DNA of 64,000 nt from Argyresthia goedartella (Eukaryota; Arthropoda; Insecta; Lepidoptera; Argyresthiidae): NCBI GenBank assembly GCA_949825045.1, contig OX463818.1, positions 28,846,906 to 28,910,905 of the forward strand, in the 5' to 3' direction. Positions 43,109 through 53,272 of this stretch are shown one piece after another; position 1 is the first letter of the stretch; each line of letters starts with the position of its first letter. Below the pieces are notes generated by a model. That model was not told where the DNA came from and searched no databases. It saw only the letters and a program-made list of their open reading frames with translations. Made by a program: the position numbers and the translations under genes.

Positions 43109-44093
43109 ATGGCGTCAGTATAGGTGACGCAATTGTTATCTGAAATAGTGAATAGTTTAGACAATTTGGAGCGTGGTTCGAGTGCGAGCAATGCTAGTAG
43201 GACTTCGGACAGACAGGAACTAGAGACGTTTGAACAATCGGTAGAAAAACGTCAATCATGCATAGTGAAAATAACACAGAAGTTGCCAACATTCGATGGG
43301 CGGAGTTCGGAAAATCCAATGATTTTCTTATGAGATTTAAATTTATAATAACTTATATTAAAGTCTCGGGAGATAGTTCGAGGGCTTTGATATGGGCAAC
43401 GGATAGCTTGGTAGGAATTGCAAATATTCGAATGAGCATATACAGAGACTCATGGCGAACTTATTCGGATTTTGAAAAAGATTTCAGAGAGGTATTCTGG
43501 GGAGATAATGAACAGGAATTAATTAAACAAAGATTCCTAACCGCGAAGTTCGATTCCAAGAAAGGTCAAAGTATGGAAGAATTCTTTGCCTCTCAATTGA
43601 ATAGCATATATGAGCTTACGATACCGTTTACTGATACGGAGAAGATCAACACGATTTTCAGACAGTTGCCGCGCGATATTCAGGTAGCGTTTTTTGCTAG
43701 AAAGGAACCAATGATAATACGAGACGCGGTCGAGTTCCTTCGGCATTTAGAACGGAATATCGATGGGGGATTAAGTGCGTTGCATAGTTCGGTGACAATG
43801 AATACGAACAACGTAAGTCGGGATAGCTACATGCGAGGGCAATATCGTGCTTTGCGAGTAAATACGATGCGATATAACGCGGTGAGTCTTAGGAATAATT
43901 ATAACGCGGGAACAAAGGCACGAAATGAATTTGGGACGCGCGCTCGCGGTTATTTTCGCGGTAGAGGTAGGCAGCTTCAGGCTAGTTTCAAGGCAATAGA
44001 GTTTCAAAGGGGCAATGATAGTTCAGGTAATACAGAGGCAGGACAAGGTTCAAGTGACAGGAATAATGCGATGAATCAGAATTCAAAAAACTA
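43109..44093 (+). pseudogene. gypsy gag, stop and frameshift
   Basis: The probable start is the ATG at 43109, with a TAG four codons later. The frame then runs 'VTQLLSEIVNSLDNLERGSS...KITQKLPTFDGRSSENP' to about 43315, where a one-base shift moves into the frame that ends at 44093. The second part has a capsid-like retrotransposon gag core ('WRTYSDFEKDFREVFWGDNEQELIKQRFLTAKFDSKKGQSMEEFFASQL', 'LPRDIQVAFF') and an Arg/Gly-rich tail (RARGYFRGRGRQ). No CCHC knuckle is visible; the basic RG tail may bind RNA instead. Confidence 0.8.
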
Positions 44094-47000
44094 GTGGACT
44101 CGCGCGGGTCGTTCGCGCTCAGATATTTATTACGCTTTGGGTGGACAGCCGATCAAATTGAAAGAAAGCATAGACTGTATGATTTGTGTAATTTGGATTC
44201 AAACGTGGGTGTGAATGAATTTATTCAATTACTAGCAGATAAAGCGCATGGATATGCCATGTGTTTAGATGAAAAATCGAGATTGGATTGTAGAAACCGC
44301 AATGACAGGCGTTTACATACGATATTCAGAGACGACGATTCGACTGAGTGTGGGCGCGATCTATGTAGTACCTTGACATTACCTGAGATAGATGTGTGTA
44401 TTGGAAATATTATTGTAAGGAGTTTGGTTGATTCGGGGAGCGAAATCATTGTAATAAGTCGAGGAGTGTATGATGAAGTATGCAGGCAATTGGGAAAACC
44501 AACGGAAATACCGATCCCAATTTTGAGAATCACAGGTGCGTTTGGGGTCAGTAGGGAGAAGGTTGAAAAGTTAGTCACGTTACCATTAACAATAGGTGAA
44601 TGCGTTATCGATACTACAATGCTAGTTTTAGCAAGGGTGCCTATAGATTTAATTTTAGGATTTGATTTTATACAACAGACGCGAGCCAGTTTAATGTGTG
44701 AGGGAAATAAGAGACTAATTATACGAAGCGCCGGGCAGATATGTGAAATACCATTAGGTACGGGGCCCGATCAGGAAGCTTGTTGTTGTACAATAGAATT
44801 GCAGAACCAAATGATACCAAATGATGAATGTACAAATATGATAGAGGAATATGTGAATAATTCATCAATACCTGTTGAACACAAAACAAAGTTATTGCCG
44901 GTGTTAAATAAACATGCAGATTTGTTTAGCGATAGGGTAGGTCGGACAAATAAATATATACATGAGATAAAAATGAGAGATGAAACGCCTTTCGTAAAAC
45001 GAAGCTATCCCATACCGTTCGCATATTGCGATAAAGTAACAAAATGATTGGAAGAAATGGAACAGATAGGTATTATTAGCAGGCAATCTACGGATTTCAG
45101 CAGTCCATTGACTTGTGCACTAAAGAAGTCAGGGGAGGTTCAGATATTACTCGATGCGCGACAATTAAACACGGGAATGGTTGGGGAAGTTGAAACTACA
45201 CCTTTAATGAGTGAGATATTGCCGTCGGAGCACCGGATAAATTATAAAGGTGTCATAGATATCAAAGATGCTTATTTTTCTATACCATTATTCGGACGAA
45301 TCAAAACGATACACGGGTTTTGTATATCAAGGCAGAAGTTATGTTTACAACGTTTTACCTCAGGGGATGATAACCAGTGTGGGTTCATTTTCGAGGGCGA
45401 TGGACTTAATTCTAGGGCCAGAGGTTAGGTCATATTGTTTAAATTTTGTTGACGATTAGGCGATTTTAACTGAGGGTGACATCGATCAGCATTTGTCTCA
45501 AGTGGACACGGTTCTGAGTAAATTGAAAGACGCGGGCTTCACATGCAAACTAAAAAAATGCGAGTTCGCACAAAAAAGTGTCAAGTTATTGGGGCACATT
45601 TTGTCTACACAAGGTTTGCAGATGGACCCGGACAAAATTGAAACACTTAAATTATATCCGTCACCCAGAACTGTCAGGCAATTGAGGGCGTTTTTGGGGT
45701 TCATAAATTACTTTTGGAGATTCATAAAAAAATTTGGAACAATAACGCAACCATTATACAATTTATTACGGTCAGGAGTCAAGTTCGTTTGGAGTGCGCA
45801 CATGCAGAGTGCTTTTGACGAGATAAAAAAACAATTCTCGGAAAGTATAATATTGAGTCAGCCATTGGCGGGAAAGACGTATTATGTTCAATGTGACGCC
45901 AGCGCTATAGGAATTGGGGGTTATGTTTATCAATTAGAGGATTTGGGCCAGGAACGCATTAAAGGGTTTTGTTCGCAGGCATTTAAGGGGGCTCAAACGA
46001 GATGGTCAGTCAGCGAACAGGAAATGTATGCAGTCATATACACTTTAAAGCGATTTGAGATTATTTGAGATGAGTAGACCCAAATGGCCGAGTCGGCAGT
46101 GACGCTGCCTACGAAACCAAGGGTCCCGGGTTCGAGTCCCGGTGGGGGCAAATATTTGTTTGATGAGAACGAATGTTTGTACCCTAGTCATGGTTGTTTA
46201 TCTATCTAAGTATATAATATTTATCTATTTAAGTATGTGTATCGTTGTCTAGTACCCAAGATACAGGTAATCCTAGTTTGGGGCTAGATCAATGTGTGTA
46301 AATGGTGTCCAAGGTATTATTATTATTATTATTTGCGGTGAGAAAAAGTTATTATTAGAACTGATCATAAAAGTTTGACGTTCATTAAGTCGTGGACTTT
46401 ATTGGGGGCACGCGTAACTAGGTGGATTATGTTTTTGGAGCAATTCGAATACAACATAGAGTTTGTGCGTGGGATTGATAATCAAATTGCCGACACGCTA
46501 AGCAGGCAAAAAGCGGTTCACGGACGTATGAATGACAGTATAAATGTTCAGCCGGGAATATTCTGGTTTCAGGCATCGAATACCGCAAGTGTTATTTCGA
46601 GTTGACGGGACATTGCGAGATTACAAAGCGTAGATGAGCGGTTAAATCGTATCAGCGGTTGTATCAGACGTAGGGTGGTAGATACAGAAACGAGAGGGTT
46701 TGATAATTACAAGCTAGTAGGTGATACGTTATATTTTCACGTGCCGCAGCGGAACGTACGGTTGCTAGTAATTCCGGATTCACTACAGGAGGAACTAATA
46801 TTACACATACATGAAGAAATAGGTCACTACGGCAGATATAAAATATTAGCACTGATGAAGGACAGATATTTCTTTCTTCATATGAGTAGGGTGATTAGCA
46901 CGGTGATAAGAAGTTGTGACATATGTCAAAAGGTCAAACAAAGTACTAACAATACCGTTGGTCCTTGAACACCGGTGTTGGCGGAAAGGTTGGGTGAGAA

Positions 47001-47837
47001 ATTTTTCTCGGACCTTTATGGGCCATTGTCCGTAGGTAAATTCGGATATCAATATATATATATGTGATTCAAGACGTGTACAGTAAGGTAATAAAATTGT
47101 ATCCAATGCGGAAAGCGACAGGTAGGAGCGTGCTCGCTTGTACAAAGAGATTTTATAGGGAAATACCTATCGAAACTATAATTACGGACTCAGGACCACA
47201 GTTCATATCGAAAGTTTGGGAATTTGGTCTCAAACAGCTAGGGATTCGGGTCACTCATACGTCGGTGTATTGTCCAAATTCTAATAGCGTAGAAAGAGTG
47301 AATCGCGAGCTAGGTCGACTAATTAGAACTTATTGCGGCGAAAGTAATCGAAGTTGGGTCGACGTGTTATCGGACATTGAAAATTGCTACAATAATATCG
47401 AACACACAAGCACCGGTTTTGCTCCTAATGAGTTGGCGTTTGGTAGGCGGGAACCGTTAACTATTGACAAGGAATAAGTCGATGAATGGTTATTAGGTCA
47501 TAGTGTGCGAGACACGGAACAGGTGCGGAATGTAGCGATAGAGAACTCTAAAAATGCTAGTGAACGACGTAAGCGACAGGCAGACAAACGGCGTAAGTAA
47601 GAAGTCTATCGTATAGGTGATTATGTGAAAATTAAGACTTTTGTGCGTTCAAATAAAGAACATAAAATCATGCGGAAATTTTCATTGTTGTATAAAGGGC
47701 CTTATGTTATTTCGGCAGTGGTATATCCGAACTGTTATACTTCAGTAGATCCGGTTTCAAATGAGATATTGGGTAACTACAATACTATAAATATAGCCAG
47801 GTATTATGTGAGGACGAATAAGAGCGTAGACAAATAA
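44094..47837 (+). pseudogene. gypsy pol: protease, RT, RNase H, integrase; broken
   Basis: The protease motif is 'SLVDSGSEIIVIS' (about 44420). The RT is split over frames: 'YKGVIDIKDAYFSIPL' (45250), 'YNVLPQGMITSVGSFSRAM' (45340) and 'CLNFVDD' followed by a TAG (45440). The thumb and connection, 'FTCKLKKCEFAQKSVKLLGHILSTQG...RAFLGFINYFWRFI', are open at 45493-46068. The RNase H 'VQCDASAIGIGGYVYQ' and 'RWSVSEQEMYAVIYTLKRFEI' is cut by a SINE (46077-46334) and resumes with 'TDHKSLTFIKSW' and 'NQIADTLSRQ'. The integrase has an H-H-C-C zinc region (46800-46945), the catalytic Asp in 'SDLYGPL' (47010), 'ITDSGPQF' (47185), 'NSNSVERVNRELG' (47285) and a C-terminal domain to 47837. Confidence 0.9.
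46077..46334 (+). mobile_element. tRNA-derived SINE inserted in the RNase H domain
   Basis: The tRNA-like head carries a promoter box A (tggccgagtcgg, 46085-46096) and a box B (ggttcgagtcc, 46129-46139). It is followed by a unique body and an (att)n tail. The body includes 'ctagtacccaagatacagg' and 'ggggctagatcaatgtgtgtaaatgg'. A second copy, inverted, is at 48628-48888. Because the tail and the insertion site are both ATT-rich, the target duplication cannot be fixed exactly ('attattt' is the best candidate). Confidence 0.88.
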
Positions 47838-47879
47838 GATAGTGTATAAAAGTTATATAAGTAAGCTTTAGGCTGTAAA

Positions 47880-48627
47880 TTTGAGTAATTACCTTGTAGA
47901 TTTAAGGATCTTGCATGCTTTAGAAAGGAAGGAAGAAAGAAATTTAAAAAAAAAATGGAAAAAAAAAATTATATATATATATCAAATATTTTTATTTATT
48001 CAAAGAAAATAAACAGAAAACGTTTACAATATTTGAGGCCCTTAGCTAAAATGTGACACATGATAATTGAGTCATCTGAGCCTGAGCTACCTAGCTCAGG
48101 CTGAAATACAGGTTTATACCTATAAACCTGTATTTCAGACTACAGTGCTCTTCCTATAATATATATATAAAGCTAATTTAAGTTACACGGACACTTTTTT
48201 ATACAAAAATTACTGACTAATACTGACTAAAGACAAAGTTATAAAAATATGAAAAAAATGGGTGTGTGGGTGAGTGGGTGAGCCTCTCTGTGTGTAGTAT
48301 GAGTATGAGTGAGTGTGTGTGAGAGGTTGTGTGAGGTAATAAAAATAATAATAAAACAACGTTACTATGTCAATATAGTGTACAAGTCAGATTAATATAA
48401 AGTATGCGTTATATTTTATTTTTTTTTAACAGAAGAATTGATGAACTTCCTTGTGCACCTTTATGAAGGTAGCTAGGTAGTTATGATCAATAGGTCCTCC
48501 ATTTTGTCATAATTAAGTAATATAGTTATACGAATAAGGATAAGTGGCGGGTGTACGAGGTTGTATAGTTAGGTAGATAAATGAGATAAGACAGGAGAGA
48601 GCTCAATCGAGTTGTGTAAATATTATT
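47880..48627. other. Non-coding 3' region of the provirus with a LINE-like 3' end
   Basis: After pol there is no env gene. At 47975-48020 the minus strand reads '...cgtttacaa...tgtttattttctttgaataaata', which looks like a LINE 3' terminus. 48240-48345 is rich in gtgtgg/gagtga repeats like the 3' UTR at 31.4 kb. Two perfect dyads lie at 48080-48138. Confidence 0.5.
48080..48138. repeat. Two adjacent perfect palindromes, each with a CC centre
   Basis: gcctgagcta-cc-tagctcaggc occupies 48080-48101, and ctgaaatacaggtttata-cc-tataaacctgtatttcag occupies 48101-48138. The stems are 10 and 18 bp, both without mismatch, and both are centred on the dinucleotide cc. Confidence 0.95.
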
Positions 48628-48888
48628 AATAATAATAATAATAATAATACTTTGGACGCCATTTACACACATTGATCTAGCCCCAAACTAGGATTCCCTG
48701 TATCTTGGGTACTAGACAACGACACACATACTTATATAGATAAATATTATACTTAGCTAGATAAACAATCATGACTAGGGTACAAACATCCATGCTCATC
48801 AAACAAATATCTGCCCCCACCGGGACTCGAACCCGGGACCCTTGATTTCGTAGACAGCGTCACTGCCGACTCGGCCATTCGGGTCGTC
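48628..48888 (-). mobile_element. tRNA-derived SINE, second copy (inverted)
   Basis: Reverse complement of the family at 46077-46334, with the same boxes A and B, the same body and an (att)n tail (aat run at 48628-48648). It is estimated by eye at about 90% identical. It lies just upstream of the 3' LTR. Confidence 0.88.
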
Positions 48889-48994
48889 GGTCTGTGTACA
48901 TGATTTGAGATGTTCGTGCATATAGAGTAGATATGGACAAAGCATGGGTTAGCATTGTGGTAATGAGATCCATATTTAACTGAGATAAACAGTG

Positions 48995-49015
48995 TCTCAA
49001 GGTCTGGGAGAGGGC
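48995..49015 (+). other. Polypurine-tract candidate
   Basis: aaggtctgggagagggc lies directly against the 3' LTR start TGTAA. It is purine-rich with two interruptions. Confidence 0.5.
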
Positions 49016-51206
49016 TGTAATGGAACATCGCTTAACGAATGCAATCAGTGTACAGTGAGAATCGGAATTAGCTGTGTCAGTTTCTTTAATGCTTGGGTTA
49101 TTTGAGTGATTCGAAGTAAGTTGACAAAAGTGGCCATAGCACGTGGTTGGTTCGGAGAAGCTAGGACAGGTCAGGTTTTTTGTCGCATTCCTGCGAAATG
49201 TGTAGGGATCAGAGCCAATTTGGTGCGTGCTGAATAAATTATGAATAACTAAATAATGGAAGGTTATTATGGAACGATACGGAGAAAGCTATTATGTTGA
49301 CTGCAAATATACAATTGCGTTTGTTTGGTACGAAGTGGTGAGTTTGACATCACGGGTTTGAATATCATTCTAGTGATCTTTGTCTAAGACGCTAGCGGTC
49401 GGGAAAGCTTAATTAATCGCAACAGCTTTTATGGTCAGCGATCAACAAATTTTGTGTATCGGAAATACCAAATGACTTGAGTGATAACCGACGGTTGATC
49501 ATAGTAAATATGCATACACAAAATTGTAGAACGGCGGGCCTGCTTGGCATGTTTGATTGAAATTAGACCCTGTGTAGTTAGGGATAAGAAGCTTTCGCTT
49601 GGGCAGCGTGTGTTTCGCAAAGGACGCCATTTTTTTTCAGACATGTGGGGTCTATAAATACGAGAGCGTGGAAGGGGGAGGATTCAGTTTCTGCGTCAAA
49701 CTACTTTGATATACGTCTTTCGGGAATTATATACAGTTCGAAATGCCATTTTACGCGTCTGGAACTGGAAGAGTTGTGATTGCGTGTTACAGTGGATTTT
49801 CGTGAGTGTCTGAAGCGCCGACATATACCTCGGTTCCTATCCTTTAAATCAACCTACCCCAAATTCCAAAACTATCCTTGGGTCGTTAGATAAGAACTTG
49901 TAGTTAATTGATCTGAGTCTGAGTCTGGGCTTGGAACGACCCTAATTTCCTTTTCCTTCACCATAGGGTTCCTGGATTGTCTCTTAGGATATTCGCGGGC
50001 TAATCCTCTCCTCATTCCTCTCGTGTAGCGAGTTTTGAAATTCCCACACACACAGTCATTAAACATACAAACACATTCAAATCATACTCAACCATTTTCG
50101 AGTGGTGTCGATGATAGACGTGGTATAACACTAGGATTTTAGACTAGGCTAGACAGGAGTTTAGTTGCGGCTAAACCTAGGTTGTCAGGGCATAGGGAGA
50201 CTGTTTGATCGATGAGGTTCCGCGGATGGAAATAACAAATTCAGAACAAAGTTTAAACGTTGTCCACTCAGATAACCTATCACGTTGTTATTTTTTGACA
50301 TTTGAGTGTTGTCAGGGACGCGCGAAGAGATCAAATTACAGTCTAAAGTTCATTGTTTAGGAACGGGTAGATTGGTTTGCTTTGCCTTGGATCGGTTTGG
50401 ATTCAAGTTGCATCTTTAAATTAAATGTAAATTTCGCTGGAGGTCTAACGTGTAGGCTGCCTCTAGTATTTATTGCTGGGCCCAGTCGAGGAAGTGCTGA
50501 GGTTAGCTAGATGCATATATCTGTATTTCCCGAAGTATGTACCTCGCTGTGGAGTGGGTTAGATCTCCAAAAGCGCTAATGAAAACGTTTCGATAACATC
50601 CAGCTCAAATTGCGCAGAGTTGAAGGTTTCAAAACGTTACGGACCTTTTGAGGAAACCGCTAGTACAAACCCATTTCAGAAAATCAAATAGTAATTGTGT
50701 AAACCCGGTCTATTTGGATCGTTATTGCAGTGAACTAATTATATAATTGGAACCACCACAAGCGAGCACATGAAATATCATTGAGTACTCATGTCGTAAC
50801 ACTACGACGGATGTCTATACGATATCCCAAACAAATATTATAAATTGTGGTCGACCACACGAAAAGAAGTTCCATGCGCCCATATATACAAAAAAATAAA
50901 TGGTACCATCACACAAAATACAACAAAGATCGATCTGGCGCAATACACCGCTAACTGATGCGAAATACCGGCTTGCGGGCATACATGCTTTCTCTGTCTA
51001 ACTTGAAACTCTAACTTCCTGAACCAATCTTCCGTTCGACTTAATTGTACGCCTAACGAACTTCTCAACGAACAAGAAATTCAGACTTATCATTCTTAAC
51101 TTACAAATTTTACAGCTGAATCGGGACATCTCTTTTTGGGGTAGATAGAATAGACGATCATAGCTTCTGATAGCGGTGGCTCGACCTTAGCCTTTATGCC
51201 GTTACA
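49016..51206 (+). repeat. 3' LTR of the gypsy provirus (2191 bp)
   Basis: It begins TGTAATGG and ends GCCGTTACA, and is the uninterrupted counterpart of the 5' LTR. Confidence 0.93.
49653..49689 (+). promoter_or_regulatory. LTR core promoter, intact 3' copy
   Basis: TATAAATA at 49653-49660 and the initiator TTCAGTT at 49683-49689, 33 bases apart (TATA start to the A of TCAGT). The presence of both in both LTRs supports a TATA plus initiator RNA polymerase II promoter inside the LTR. Confidence 0.7.
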
Positions 51207-51339
51207 TGTCAAAATCAAGGCTGCTCCCCGCAAAGTATAAGAGCAGCACAAGAAAGCAGGCCAGCTCCCTCTGAGGGCGATGCTCGGGATCTACACATCT
51301 CTAGAGAGGCGAGATAAAACAATATGCAATAGTAGGTAC

Positions 51340-53165
51340 TACCATTCGCCTACTGGTAACCCTAAGTTTTCCAACGTCTTGTTAACCGAAAATACAGGAT
51401 TCAACACTTCTGTCTGTATAGCACCAATCCGAGTCATAATTGGAATAATGAACAGCCGTTTTAACTGGGCTGCAACCAACTAACGTTTGTTGTTGTAACG
51501 ATTGACCAACAACGGTCGGGTTATACCGTTGTTAACCTCCGTAATGGCCATGTGTAAAACCAACCCTTAGCCTTCCCGCTTAAAGCTGACACCATCTGAG
51601 CCATCTTATAGGCTTTGGGTAAATCCTCCTTTAAATGGAACAGGGTGTAACAAATAAATTAATGAAGCTAGTCCATTCGCCCACAATACAATCAAGTGGG
51701 GTACCTGAATTACCGGTAATCGAGATACGACTCTTTAATGAGGTGGTTCTTCTACTTCATCATTACAACCAGATTGGCGCTGTCTTCTTAAGTCAGTAGT
51801 ACGCTGCGCTATGCATACATCGGGAGACATCGGCTTAATTTTCCTAATTTGTCAGCCGGAGCCCTTTTATTCATCTCTGCGTGAGAACAGAGAGCTGCAT
51901 CACAGGCTTCCTCAGCACGTAACAAATCAACGTCGTTCCTATCAACGCTTGTTATCAAAGAGTAGACGGACGTGACCCACCGCCTATGCACGCTTACTCC
52001 AGCTTGAAGTTCTAACAAGGACATGATGAACGATCCTACAATTTACAACAAATTTCATTTACAGAACCCTCCGATAAATGGTCCGTCCAACGGAGCCCAA
52101 ATTTGAACCCAAAACAATGTGGGTCCAAGAAACAAGTTTTAGTTTCCCTCATAGCTTAATAATTTTCGGAAAATATTTCTATCTCAACTTATGTCTTACT
52201 TACTAATCCCAATATATATATAGAACACTGCCGTATGTATTCTAGTCAAATCAACACAAACTTGGTAAACCTACGTTCATAGTAGGTCCACAAATAAATT
52301 GATCTACAGTTTCTGTTGAACACTGTTCATAAGGTTTCCAAAGTTCACTTATGGTTGAACAATACTAAAATTTCACTCAAAATGCATAACCTATAAGAAC
52401 CCCACAATATCGCACTATCAGCTATGAGACCTATTTCTCATATACACAACTGCATTTTAGGGCAAATCAAAGTTCGAAGTTCAATGAACTAATTATTGTA
52501 GGTACAGGAAATAAGCTCATTAAATCACTTAAAGGATCACTTTTAATGGCTTATTTTCAATCTTGTTAAATTATACATTTACAAGTAACTACAACAACAA
52601 CAAATACATCGTAAAGCCTAGTCAAACTACTGGCGGATTTAGAAATATTTTTACCTGTCTACCGAGCGTGTTTCTGTTCTCCGATGCGATGGGGCCAGAC
52701 GTATCTGGCAAACTTTTTGCTTCACCACTCCATGTCAATCTTGAGGTGACCATCAGGTCAAGTGTTTGTTCTATCCTTATACTAACTATGCGTGGCTGGT
52801 TCCCCGCGAAATACACAAAATCACGTCACTATCCACGACTCAACATCCCGGGGGCTCTGAGGCATTCAATAAACGAGGAGTGGAAACCTTCTTGCTAGTC
52901 CAAAAATATTGTTCAATATCTTCGGCCGACTCGCGGTGCTGAACTCAGCAAGCAAAACTCGCCGTTGGAACACTGCTTTGGGTCCAAACTTTCGCTCAAT
53001 TCGAAGAAAATTTAAAAAACATCGCGTCTACCGCGCGGCCATATTCAACTGTTTTTGAGGTTACATATTTTTATTCATCTGTCTGTCAAAAGACAAGTGG
53101 CATTTTCAATCTTTCACAGACCAAAAAGTAGGGTGCGTTCCGAGAGGAAACCGCAAATAGGCCCG
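51340..53165 (-). pseudogene. BEL/Pao retrotransposon C: LTR, leader and gag remnant
   Basis: Gag starts at the ATG at 52024 ('MSLLELQAGVSVHRRWVTSVYSLI'). Its end is 'LVAAQLKRLFIIPIMTRIGAIQTEVLNPVFSVNKTLENLGLPVGEW' in broken frames down to about 51340. It is paralogous to gag A (same residue order, moderately diverged). The leader 52220-52570 aligns with 11990-12310, and the LTR start is probably near 53160, with 'ggaacgcaccctactttttgg' resembling the other LTRs. The pol half is missing. Confidence 0.7.
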
Positions 53166-53255
53166 TTTCGATCTAAACAATAACAATCGTATAAATATTT
53201 CAGTCGTAAAATGGTTTTTGACGGACCATTTTGGTGTATTAAAATATTATTCAAC

Positions 53256-53272
53256 TCATTGGTCTGCCGTAC
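53256..53272 (-). CDS. Candidate host gene, possible last exon
   Basis: After ggttattttatag, 17 nt complete the split Gly codon, add Thr-Ala-Asp-Gln and stop (TGA at 53256-53258). It is in the right phase but very short, so other terminal exons further left cannot be excluded. Confidence 0.35.

Larger units (their letters stand above)
40372..51210 (+). mobile_element. Ty3/gypsy provirus with about 2.2-kb LTRs, defective
   Basis: LTRs at 40376-42790 and 49016-51206 begin TGTAA and end TTACA. The element is flanked by the 4-bp target duplication TGTC (40372-40375 and 51207-51210), the size usual for gypsy-group integrases. Order: LTR, primer-site candidate, leader with hairpin, gag, protease, RT, RNase H, integrase, 1.1-kb non-coding 3' region, purine-rich tract, LTR. 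That order (RT-RNase H-integrase) is Ty3/gypsy. There is no env. Such long LTRs recall the Osvaldo/Ulysses type of Drosophila. It is inactivated by stops, shifts and three later retroposon insertions. Confidence 0.93.

Noticed and set aside
46077..46150. A functional tRNA gene (good A and B boxes)
   Set aside because: No acceptor stem pairs around it. The sequence continues into a SINE body with an ATT tail, and a second copy with the same body exists at 48628-48888.
40376..51206. An envelope gene, making the gypsy element a retrovirus-like errantivirus
   Set aside because: Between integrase (47837) and the 3' LTR there is only non-coding DNA, a LINE-like 3' end and a SINE.
52563..52898. 111-codon plus-strand ORF as a gene
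   Set aside because: It lies antisense in the LTR/leader of BEL copy C.
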